From: Ectobius pallidus | Taxonomy: Eukaryota; Arthropoda; Insecta; Blattodea; Ectobiidae | Direction: 5' to 3' | DNA: 64,000 nucleotides | NCBI GenBank assembly: GCA_964059195.1 | Contig: CAXKWD010000002.1 | Location: 150,677,042 to 150,741,041, forward strand | Shown: positions 45,600 to 54,961 of the stretch, piece after piece | Numbering within the stretch: position 1 is the stretch's first letter | Layout: every line of letters begins with the position of its first letter | Position numbers and translations under genes: made by a program | Notes under the pieces: generated by a model | Told to the model about the DNA's origin: nothing | Database searches by the model: none | What the model saw: only the letters and a program-made list of their open reading frames with translations

Positions 45600-46780
45600 A
45601 GGGGGTCGGGGGTCCATCCCCAGAAAATTTTTAAAAATTGAACAAATGAAAATCACATTTTACGCTATTTTAGCACAGAAAAACTAGTTAGGAAATTTGT
45701 TTACCATACTCTTAAGACATGCCAATGTAAATAAGAAATCATTACCTAAGCGGGGGATCCACCCCCGGAAAATTTTTAAATATTGAACTAATGAAAATCA
45801 CATTTTACGCTACTTTAGCACTCAAAAACTAGTTAGGAAATTTGTTTACCATACTCTAAGACATGCCAATGTAAACAAGAAATTGTTACCTAGGTATAGG
45901 TATAGGTATAGGTCAGGGGCTGAGCCCTGACGGGCTCGCGGACGGAGGCCACATAGGCGGGCCCATTGCCCACCCCCTAGGAAACGAATGATGTGCATGC
46001 CCTAAGGCCCCCCAGTCAACAGACTCCACCACAAGCCCCCACGGAGCTCCCCTACATCCAACAAGGACCTGGTACCACTCCACGTGCACCGTACCCAGGG
46101 TCCCTCGTACAAGAGCCCCCTAGGCGCGGCACAACCAGACATGCGCCACTAACCCAGGGTCCCTCTGAGAGCCCCAAAGGCACGGTACACCACCAGCAAC
46201 TCTTGACCACAAGCAGCGGGGCAGGACGGGGGAGGCCCGCAGCAGAGTCTGCAGCAGGAGCTGGCCCGAAAACCAGTAAAGGGGAACGGGATGATAATGA
46301 GGGGGGAAAGGAAGTTGAAGTGGAGAGTGTTGGTGGAATGAATGAAGGGGGAAACGGGAGGATCCCCGAGAAAAACCCCCAAAGGTCACGGCTTTGTCCA
46401 CCACAAATGACACGCCCGCCAGCCCCGAGATTTGAACTCGGGACCGCTAGCATGCCAGGCCCACGCGCTAAGCATGAGCCACCGTGACGGCAATTGTTAC
46501 CTAAGTCGGGTGTCCACCCCTGGGAAATTTTTAAATATTGAACTAATGAAAATCATATTTTACTCTATTTTAGCACTGAGAAACTAGTTAGGAAATTTGT
46601 TTACCAAACTCTAAGACATGCCAATGTAAATGATAAATCATTACCTAAGTGGGGGTCCACCCCTGGGAAATTTTTAAATGTTAAACCAATGAAAATAACA
46701 TTTTACTCTATTTTAGCACTGAGAAACTAGTTAGCAAATTTGTTTACTATACTCTTAAGACATGGCAACTTAAACAAGAA
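45600..46780 (+). repeat. Four ~140-bp tandem units of the hAT family
   Basis: Units begin at the cc(a/g)gaaaatttttaaa word near 45610, 45758, 46510 and 46655, the middle pair separated by the SINE at 45893-46491. Each unit includes tgaaaatcacattttac, actagttaggaaatttgttt and agacatgccaatgtaaac. The mirror set in the outer element is at 48590-49150. Confidence 0.8.
45893..46491 (-). mobile_element. Long tRNA-headed SINE, 599 bp
   Basis: Flanked by a 12-bp duplication, aattgttaccta, at 45881-45892 and 46492-46503. On the minus strand the head has a box A-like gtggctcatgcttagcg and box B gagttcaaatctc. The tail at the left is a (ctatac)n run. The 480-bp GC-rich body holds an internal duplication: the word cccagggtccctc occurs near 46094 and 46155. 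Long open frames across it (for example 45993-46487) reflect GC-rich composition; I do not read them as genes. At ~600 bp it is long for a SINE. Confidence 0.75.
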
Positions 46781-47087
46781 ATTGTTACCTAAGTTATAAT
46801 ACTTATTACTATTTATAAGAAAAGTTGAATAACACATGGAACAGAGGACATAATAGGCCTACTCATTATGTTATGAGAAGAAAATAACTGCTATATCATA
46901 TTTGACACACCAACAAATCTTGTTTAATTAAATAGGCCTATTTTTAAAAAAATACAAATATAGAATTTTAGGTTTTGACTTTTGGGGGTGCAAACCCCCT
47001 GAACCCCCCTTTCCTCATCCACTGTGGATTCTGCTTCCATGTTGTAAAACTTCTGCAAACTTTTTATGTCTCAACTGACTTTCAAAT

Positions 47088-48268
47088 GGTCGGTACAACG
47101 CCAAAGTGAACTAAGCGGCAAACTCCATATTTTGAGAAAACTGAAGTTAAAGTTTGAGTGTTGTAAAATAGGGTTGTGTTTACTTCTAACACTTACGAAC
47201 CATAACATATTTTACTTTGCCTCTTATATTGTTCAAATACAAAGAAGTATGATTAAAAAATAATAACAATAGGTAATTTTGTTAAATTTATTAAAATGGT
47301 ATAGTTACTTAGTTCACTTTGGTTGGATATGAGCTGTTTAAAGTAGCACCCTAGTTCACTTTGGCTGGTTAATTATACTGGATGCAATGTAATAAAAACA
47401 AATACCATGCTGATCGAAAAGGTATTTGGATAATTGAAACAAATAGACATAAACAGTTCTTTTAATAAATATTTTTTATTAAATAAAGAAACAAAACGTA
47501 CACTCTTTATGCACAGTATTATATTGAGCAGTCCTATTGCACAGCCTCATAATATACTATACTATCCTATTGTACTCTAGCTTATTAATTTAACTTTTTA
47601 CATCTCCTATCGAGTTAATCTTCATATGACTCAGAAACGAAATCCTCCAGGACTACTCCATCGCTGTCCTATAAACCAACCTAAGCATAACCTTAATAAC
47701 ATCACTGTATTTATTTTAAAATGGCAATTAAGGAGGTGGGTTACATTATAAATAATAAAATATATTATGCTTAAGAGAATGGAGCAAAAGTAGTCTAATA
47801 AAGGCAATGCAATTCCTTAAAATAAGCTAAATAATGAGCATGTCACTTAGTTCACTATGGGTGGTCAGATAAAGTTAGAAACACAGCCTCGTGGACGGAA
47901 CAAAACATGAGTTAAAAACTTATTTTAAGTAAAATTTATGTATTCAACTTACCACAAGAAGTTGAAGGAGTGACTTCATCACTTCCTGAGAAGGAAAAAT
48001 CACTCAGATCGATCAAAACCTCTTCCATTTTGTTATCATCCAAAATGAGGTTAGCAATCTTGCGTGTTGCTTAGTTCTGTGTGGCTGGCTTTAATGATGC
48101 CACACTAAGATCCAACCAAAACGAAATTTCCTTTTTTCTCAGCTGATTTTACCAGTATCGCTTAGTTCGTTATTGCAGACCGTAGGATATCAAAATCTGC
48201 ACCATGAACTACCAACAGTCTATATTTTGACAAATTGGCGCTTAGTTCACTTTGGCATTGTACCGACC
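47088..48268. mobile_element. Unassigned TIR element, 1,181 bp
   Basis: The termini are GGTCGGTACAACGCCAAAGT on the left and ACTTTGGCATTGTACCGACC on the right. The inverted repeats extend to ~30 bp with one mismatch. It is flanked by AAAT at 47084-47087 and 48269-48272. The empty site is visible in the outer hAT copy near 44998-45010 (reverse), confirming a 4-bp duplication. The inner part of the terminus, cttagttcactttgg, recurs inside at ~47308, 47352, 47848, 48072 and 48161 with changes. No gene. A 4-bp duplication with GGTC ends does not match a superfamily I can name with confidence. Confidence 0.8.
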
Positions 48269-49450
48269 AAATAATTGTCTTAAAAGAAAAACACCTGACT
48301 ATAATAATTATTAATATACATTTTTTTCCTTGCGCCCCCCCCCCCCACCCCCGGGCATGGGCGCTAATTTATTGACTATTCACTTCTAAAGAATTAGAAG
48401 AGACCTTTTAAAGTTGTAAAACTTCACCGTTTTTATTTTTAACATATAAAACGCTAATTTTGCAACAATTTACAACCCCCCCCCAGAAATTTCAATGATG
48501 CAGTCTGCGTCTTAACCCCCCCCCCCCTGTGGGCACCCCTGGTTATTCAACTTTTCTTATAAATAGTAATAAGTATTATAACTTAGGTAACAATTTCTTG
48601 TTTAAGTTGCCATGTCTTAAGAGTATAGTAAACAAATTTGCTAACTAGTTTCTCAGTGCTAAATTAGAGTAAAATGTTATTTTCATTAGTTTAACATTTA
48701 AAAATTTTCCAGGGGTGGACCCCCCACTTAGGTAATGATTTATCATTTACATTGGCATGTCTTAGAGTTTGGTAAACAAATTTCCTAACTAGTTTCTCAG
48801 TGCTAAAATAGAGTAAAATATGATTTTCATTAGTTCAATATTTAAAAATTTCCCGGGGGTGGACACCCGACTTAGGTAACAATTTCTTGTTTACATTGGC
48901 ATGTCTTAGAGTATGGTAAACAAATTTCCTAACTAGTTTTTGAGTGCTAAAGTAGCGTAAAATGTGATTTTCATTAGTTCAATATTTAAAAATTTTCCGG
49001 GGGTGGATCCCCCGCTTAGGTAATGATTTCTTATTTACATTGGCATGTCTTAAGACTATGGTAAACAAATTTCCTAACTAGTTTTTCTGTGCTAAAATAG
49101 CGTAAAATGTGATTTTCATTTGTTCAATTTTTAAAAATTTTCTGGTTTGAACCCCCGACCCCCTTTTTCGGGGGGTATTCCAAACCCCCCCGGCACTTTC
49201 GACCCTCCCCGCAATTATTTTCTGGCTACGTCATTGTTGCACTTATTATATTATTAATATAATGTTACAAAGTGGTCCAAGTGACAAAAAATTAATTAAT
49301 TAAAAAAATTGTCCCCTCTAGAAAATATCATATGGGTGCCCTTGTCGACAATCAATCAGGTTGGGGGGGGGGTGAACAATGAAGTTTGGGAGGTGAGCAA
49401 TAAAGTTTCGGGGGTGAGCAATGAAATTTGGGGGGGGGTGGGCACCCCTG

Positions 49451-49519
49451 AATACTCTGTCAACTGACTTTAATAGTTTAGTCACATGTTCTTTTACTCT
49501 TGTGTCATTGTTTCTTTTT
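49451..49519 (-). pseudogene. Penelope-like GIY-YIG end (split piece)
   Basis: On the minus strand it reads RNNDTRVKEHVTKLLKSV, which fits the segment after the YIG motif in GIY-YIG domains (R....H). It continues the fragment at 52384-52700, from which it is separated by the 2.86-kb element, and runs on at 44703. Confidence 0.5.
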
Positions 49520-52383
49520 TAGGCCAGTCAGTAAAGAATCGAAACAGGGGTGTATGTTGCAAAAGGTGGGGTAGAAGATTTTATTTTTTTAACTTGTATA
49601 TATGGATACAAGCTTGTAAAAAAACAAATATGCTAACACGGGCGACCTCGGGAAAACTTTTGGCGGCAAAAAAACCTCGAAATTTTAGGCCTTTTTTTGT
49701 TTTCTGCCTCTAACACCTAAATGGTACATCCTAGCGAAAAAGTTACGATATAACTAATTAAAGAGCATTAAATTCTGCGTCAAATGAATACCACAACGTA
49801 ATAATTCGGTCTAGTAGTATGGTCTAAAATCACGGTCAAAGAATGACGATTTTTTTCAACTTTGCCAAAAACTTAGATATGGTACTATATATGAGCCTGC
49901 AGCTTGGAAATGAGTACTCTGAGAGAAAAACTCGTGAAACAAAAGTTGTAGAGCATCCAATTCTGCGTCTACTGAGTACCAAAATTGTCAGCTTCGGTGA
50001 AGTACACATCTCGAAATTTGCGATCTCCCGGTGTATGGTAATTGGCATAAGAATCCCATAAAGGTAGGCCTACCTGTGAGTTGTAACTCTAGCCAACCAA
50101 ACCGAAAGTATCTTTCTATCACATTTCTTAATAATAACAGTAATAATAATAATAACAACAACAATAATATTAATATTATTATTTAACAATAATCTAAGTA
50201 TAATTATATTTAGTGTATGTCTAGTGTATACTGTATAGTGTCTATGTACGCAGCATTCACCCCGCTTCCCTCCAATGGTGCAGAAGAGTGACAGTATTTC
50301 GCAGTATTGGATGGAGGCTATCTGCTTCATAAAGTTGTTTGGCCACCCAACGCCTCCTTCGACACCATCGCCAAGAGTTAATCATCTTTTTAAAAAAATA
50401 CACTATGGGTCCACGAAAGTTGCCGTTGTGTTCGACAGATAATCCTACCCTGCTCAGAGTGGCTCCAAAAGATCTGAGTTATTGCGGCGGATGAAGATTT
50501 GCCATTCCCCCGAAGTAATCTTTGATGTAAATACAATTAACCAAGTCGCTCAGGAAAAGTTTTTGAGTTTAATAAATTACTTCTCACTGAAGTCCTGAAA
50601 AGTCACTTCGAAGATTGTGGCATTAAAGTGAATCAGGCCCATGCTGACTTGCTCATTTCCAAGGCCAAGGAGCATGAAATTGTCCCGATAATTAGAGAGT
50701 GCATAGACCTTCTTGTGCTTATGATAGGGCTTGGCCAGCCATGCATCAACTTGGTCTTTCTGAAGCTGCTGATGTGCAATATTTGAGAACATCTTTCAAA
50801 TTCGACCAATCCATATCCAGCCACATCCTTTTCATCCACGCGTTTTGTGGATGTGATACGGCATCTGCTATTTTTGGTCGAGGAAAGATGAAGCTGAGCA
50901 GCATGGTCACCTTTTCGAAAGAACTTCAGGGCATATCTCGATGCTTCGTCGACCCATTCACCAGCCATGTTTAGATTGATGAGGCTGGTGATCTCTACAC
51001 CGGAGATCCCACCAAAGTAGCTCTGGACGAACTGCACCAATCCACGTTCACACGAGCAGCGGCCAAGGGAAAAGTGGACCTTGCAAGACTACCACCTGAT
51101 TATGAAGCTGCACGCCATAATTCATATCGGTGTTTTCATCAAATACAGACATGATTGGGTAAAACAAGAAACCTTGGAGAAAGAGGATGGGTGCGTAGTA
51201 ATGCAGGTCTAGTGCCACTAAAAACCAACAGATACATGACTCCCTTGTCTCTACTCAAGACAGTGTCATGCCCTTGCAAGATAGCGTGTAGTAGAGCCTG
51301 CTCTTGCCGTAAGGCTGGTCTGAAGTGCTCTTATGCAACCACTACTGTGTTCAACAATGTGAGAACACTTTATCCACTGGTAGTTGATGATGATGACGAC
51401 AAAGATCACTTCAACCAGCTATTGGAGCCCAAGGAACAACCAGAGGAGGATGATGAGAGCTTCCTACCACTTCCACAGATGCTAATAGAGGAACTGGGCT
51501 CCTTGGTTTATTTAAATTATACACATTTTTAAACATATAGTTTTCAGGTACTTAGAATGGCTTTATTCGGTGTCAGGTTCCGGGCTTAGCCATGCTATCC
51601 TTGATCAGGCTTATTAACACATCATTTCTATTATTAACAGTTTTTTTTATAGATTTACATCATGGTAAATTGATAAAATAACGGTATGGTGTATAATTCT
51701 TATGTGTTTTTAAATTACATTCATGTTTTCTTATTTACTCATGTGTTTTCATATTTGTTTTCTCCTTATTCACATTTTTAAATGATTATTTGATGATAAT
51801 AAAGCAAGAATAACTGTGTACGATATACACCCTTACTGTTGAAGCGTTCTAACTCATAGGTACCTTCATATGCCAATTGTCGGAGCCGGGAGATTGCCAA
51901 TTTCGAGAGGTGTACTTGACCGAAACTAAAAATGTTGGTACCCAGTGGACGCAGGATTTGATGCTCTACAACTTTTATTTCACGAGTTTTTCTCTCAGAG
52001 TACTCATTTCCAAGCTGCAGACTCATATATAGTACCATATCTCAGTTTTTGGCAAAGTTGGAAAAAATCGTTATTCTCTGACCGTGATTTTCGATCACAC
52101 TACTTGACCAAATTATTACGTTGTGGTATTCATTCGACGCAGAATTTAATGTTCTTTAATTAGTTATATTGTAACTTTTTCGCTAGGATGTACCGTTTAG
52201 GTGTTAGAGGCAGAAAACCAAAAAACGTCCTAAAATTTCGAGGTTTCTTGCCGCCAAAAGTTTTCCCGAGGTCGCCCGTGATAGCATTTTTTTTTACATG
52301 TTTGTATCCATATATACAAGTTAAAAAAATAAAACCTTCTACCCCACCTGTTGCATCATACAATATCTCTACTGACTGGCCTA
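49520..52383. mobile_element. DNA element with ~530-bp TIRs, 2,864 bp
   Basis: The arms 49520-50050 and 51878-52383 are long imperfect inverted repeats starting TAGGCCAGTCAGTA. Flanks tttcttttt (49511-49519) and tttgttctt (52384-52392) agree at 7 of 9 positions, a likely 9-bp target duplication. Both arms contain gaggtttcttgccgcc-like and tgagagaaaaactcgtgaa words. The core, 50400-51532, encodes a degenerate conserved arthropod protein. The insertion splits a Penelope-like GIY-YIG domain between GRTN and the following RNN segment. Confidence 0.7.
50540..51532 (+). pseudogene. Conserved insect TE protein with Cys cluster
   Basis: Frames in order. Around 50640-50700 is AHADLLISKAKEHE...IDLLVLMI. 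From 50699 to 51532 one frame carries LFIHAFCGCDTASAIFGRGK, then (after TAG at 50972) LDELHQSTFTRAAAKGKVDL, LPPDYEAARHNSYR, and (after TGA at 51152, where Trp is usual) ERGWVRSNAGLVPL and CPCKIACSRACSCRKAGLKC. The last is a compact Cys cluster, C-x-C-x4-C-x3-C-x-C-x6-C. I have seen this architecture (HAFTGCDTTS, then a Cys-rich end) in many unannotated insect repeats. I know no function. Two stops and an earlier frameshift break it. Confidence 0.6.
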
Positions 52384-53036
52384 TTTGTTCTTCCTACGTA
52401 AAATTGGTCACAATTTTGACAATTAATTTGATATATTCCTGATTTTTTCCCTGGAAGTATGCAGTCACCATGGTTAGTTTTTATTAAATTCTTATTACTG
52501 TAATTGTTTTTTGTGGCTAAAGTGATCCCGAAATCTTTAAATATCTTTTGAAATTTCGAAGAAGCCCAAGGATGATAGGTAAAGCTTCTGAATTTTGTCT
52601 TTTCATTAATGGGTGAAAGTGTAGTTGTTTCTTTTATTTGTTTCTGTTTTTTTAATTTGAAAATCTTTTTGTCTATTATTTTCTTATTGAATCCATTCAA
52701 TTCAGCAACACCTTATATGTGCTGATATTCTGATTTGTACTCCTCTTTTGTTAATGGTATGTTTACCAATCTGTGTCATGCTATTGAATGCTGCATGTTG
52801 GGTTGTAACCATCTGCTTTAATATGGTCGTCAGTGTGTGTGTCCTTTCTGAATATACCGAATTCCAATCTGTCTTCTGTTCTCATTATTTTTATGTCAAG
52901 AAAGTTCAGTACTTGCTCTTTTTCTGTTTCTACTGTGAACTGTATTGAAGGTTCTTGGAGATTAAGCAATTTTAGAGCATTTTCGATTAGTTTACCATTC
53001 ACAACGGCAAATATATCATATGTATCATCCACATAC
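52384..53036 (-). pseudogene. Penelope-like RT end and GIY-YIG start
   Basis: On the minus strand from 53036: YVDDTYDIFAVVNGKLIENA is the RT catalytic box and following segment, with VLNFLDIKIMRTEDRL and FGIFRKDTHTD. At 52700-52384 KKSGIYQINCQNCDQFYVGRTN is the GIY-YIG start. Frame breaks lie between them. This is a different lineage from the palindromic copies at 57728-64000. The RT part upstream of YVDD is missing because the copy turns back on itself at 53037. Confidence 0.75.
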
Positions 53037-53237
53037 CTTGTGGATGATATATTTGCCGTTGTGAATGGTAAACTAATCGAAAATGCTCTAAAATTGCTTA
53101 ATCTCCAAGAACCTTCAATACAGTTCACAGTCGAAACAGAAAAAGAGCAAGTACTGAACTTTCTTGACATAAAAATAATGAGAACAGAAGACAGACTGGA
53201 ATTCGGTATATTCAGAAAGGACACACACACTGACGAC
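53037..53237 (+). pseudogene. Inverted Penelope-like RT piece
   Basis: Plus-strand repeat of the segment on the opposite strand at 52830-53036: VDDIFAVVNGKLIENALKL through FRKDTHTD. The two meet almost without spacer; the plus copy lacks the 8-9 bases coding TYD after VDD. It ends at 53237 where hAT-type sequence starts. Confidence 0.75.
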
Positions 53238-53466
53238 GGTGGGTCGCGAAAAGGGTGGAAAAAATTAAACTTGTTTTCAATATAAGAAAAGAGTGTTTAA
53301 TTTAAAGAATCCAGGCATTGAACACAATAAAACTATTGGAAGGCATATGAAAAACATGTGCTGTATTTTATATAGCCTATATTGGTTATCGTTATGTAGT
53401 AGTGGGTCGCGAAAAAAATTTCTAGGTGAAGGTGGGTCCCGGGACAAAAAAGTTAGGGAACCGCTG
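53238..53466 (+). mobile_element. hAT right-end fragment
   Basis: Contains ggtgggtcgcgaaaa twice and ends gttagggaaccgctg. Reversed, the end reads CAGCGGTTCCCTAAC, a common hAT terminus. It is followed by ctgtagac, a possible target duplication. The left end is missing at the Penelope junction. Confidence 0.6.
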
Positions 53467-53504
53467 CTGTAGACCATGAGCCACCAATATGAAACCCTCC
53501 CCCC

Positions 53505-54360
53505 CCCCCCATGGGAATTTCTGACTCATGTATTTTTTTGTTGGTATTGCCATCTAGTTTAAGTTTTTAGTTGTTTACCCCTTATCAATTACAGCATTTA
53601 CCTGGAAAACCACAGAAATCCAGAGAAAATTAATTTGTTTTAAGTTTTCGTTCTTCTTTGCTCCTAATATTTCCAGGGAATTTCTGACTCACACATTTTT
53701 GTTGGTATTGCCACCTAGTTTAAGGTTTCAGTTGTTTGCCCCTTAGCAATTACAGCATATCTCCTGAAAACCCGGAAAATCACGTATATACGGAGTAAAT
53801 GACGATGTTTTATTTTTTTAAATATTTCTTTTTGCTCCTAATATTCAAAGGGAATTTCTGAGTCATATCTTTTTTTGTTGATATTGCCAACTAGATTAAG
53901 GTTTCGGTTGTTTTCCCCTTATCAATTATAGCATATCCCTGGAAAACTCCGAAAACCATGAAAATCCGGAGAAAATTACTTTTTAAAAATTTGTTTTAAG
54001 ATCCTTATTCTTTGCACCTAATATTCCCAGGGAATTTCTGACTCGTGTTTTTTTTATTGGTATTGCCAGCTAGTTTAAAGTTTCAGTTGTTTGTCCCTTA
54101 TAAATTACAGCATTTCCCTGGAAAACCCATATATATGGAGAAAATGACTATGTTTTATTTTTTAAATCTCTGTTCTTTGCTCCTAATATTTAAAGGGAAC
54201 TTCTGACTCATGTTTTTTTTGTTGGTATTGCCATCTAGATTAAGGTTTCAGTTGTTCGCCCCTTATCAATTATAGCAAATCCCCAGAAAACTCCGAAAAC
54301 CACGGAAATCTGGAGAAAATTACTTTTTAAAAATTTAATTTAAAATCTTTGTTCTTTGCC
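53505..54360 (+). repeat. Minisatellite, five ~165-bp units
   Basis: Same unit and orientation as 43540-44515, with starts near 53512, 53678, 53850, 54030 and 54196, also preceded by a run of C. It ends abruptly at a hAT terminus. Confidence 0.9.
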
Positions 54361-54398
54361 CACTGGTGGGTCGCGACCCATAGTTTGGGAACCACTGG
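54361..54398. mobile_element. hAT terminus abutting the minisatellite
   Basis: Reversed it reads CAGTGGTTCCCAAACTATGG followed by gtcgcgaccca, a standard hAT end. The 8 bp after it, gtctacag, are the reverse complement of ctgtagac at 53467-53474. The two ends may be halves of one element rearranged by an inversion, with the minisatellite inside. Confidence 0.55.
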
Positions 54399-54741
54399 TC
54401 TACAGGGTGGAAGGCAAGTATGCTATACACCCATGGCAGCAGACAAGTTCTCCTCATTCTTAATTTTTGCGATAGATGGCAGCAGATGGCATGTGGGGAA
54501 ATCGATGTTTCTCTTGTCACTTTAACCTCAAACCAAAGGACTTTAAAACACGAAATAACTCAATTTAGTATGCATAGATAATATTAAAATTAACACAAAC
54601 AGAATTTAGTTTATTTTAAATATGGGTTATTTATTGTGCAGTTTGATTTGCTGTGCTCAAGACTTCTAGATTGTTCCATGTTCAATATTAATAGATACCA
54701 CACCAGTGTTTTAATGAAAATTTGTATTTTAATGGATGTCA
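54399..54741. other. Spacer, nothing recognised
   Basis: AT-rich sequence with no recognised features. Confidence 0.35.
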
Positions 54742-54750
54742 TAAGATCCT

Positions 54751-54932
54751 CTTGTCCGTCGCCGTGGGTGAGTCGGTAGCGCGCCTGCCTTCCACTCCGG
54801 CGGCCCGGGTTCGATTCCCGGCCGGGTCGGGGATTTTTCAGTAGTGAAAAATCCCTTTCCCGGGTTCAGGACTGGGTAGGTTAAGTCGTAGGTTAAGATA
54901 ATGCACATTGTGCGCGATTCCTTAATTATTAT
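54751..54932 (+). mobile_element. tRNA-derived SINE, 182 bp
   Basis: Flanked by taagatcct at 54742-54750 and 54933-54941. The head has a box A-like gtgggtgagtcggtagcg and box B gggttcgattccc. The body has an obvious hairpin, ggggatttttcagtagtgaaaaatccc (split here as gggattttt / aaaaatccc), and the tail ends ttattat. GC-rich head, AT-rich tail. A truncated relative is at 43425-43525. Confidence 0.85.
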
Positions 54933-54961
54933 TAAGATCCTGTTACGTCACATATACTGAG

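Larger units (their letters stand above)
45281..48541. mobile_element. Inner hAT-like element, inverted copy
   Basis: Same CAGGGGTGCCCAC...GTGGGCACCCCTG ends, flanked by gttattc at 45274-45280 and 48542-48548. It is the reverse complement of the outer element: its segment order exactly mirrors outer 49450-48549 followed by 45280-44704. Removing its own two insertions (45893-46491 and 47088-48268, with one target copy each) leaves ~1,465 bp, against 1,479 bp for the outer copy. The uninterrupted outer sequence across gttattc can be read in the inner copy at ~46795-46850, which proves the insertion site. Confidence 0.85.
44704..49450. mobile_element. Outer hAT-like element (self-nested), 4,747 bp
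   Basis: Starts CAGGGGTGCCCAC and ends GTGGGCACCCCTG, flanked by aatactc at 44697-44703 and 49451-49457 (7 bp). Without the inner element it is ~1,479 bp: 44704-45280 plus 48549-49450. It has four tandem ~140-bp units near its right end, each with ctaactagttt and tggcatgtctta. It has no gene. An inverted copy of the same element interrupts it at gttattc. It sits in the 3' region of a Penelope-like copy. Confidence 0.85.

Noticed and set aside
45993..46487. Long overlapping open frames, Pro-rich, on both strands
   Set aside because: They lie entirely in a GC-rich SINE with a clear target duplication and tail; open frames are expected by composition.
54765..54835. Possible tRNA gene
   Set aside because: Box A and B are present, but the acceptor stem does not close and a SINE body, tail and 9-bp duplication surround it.
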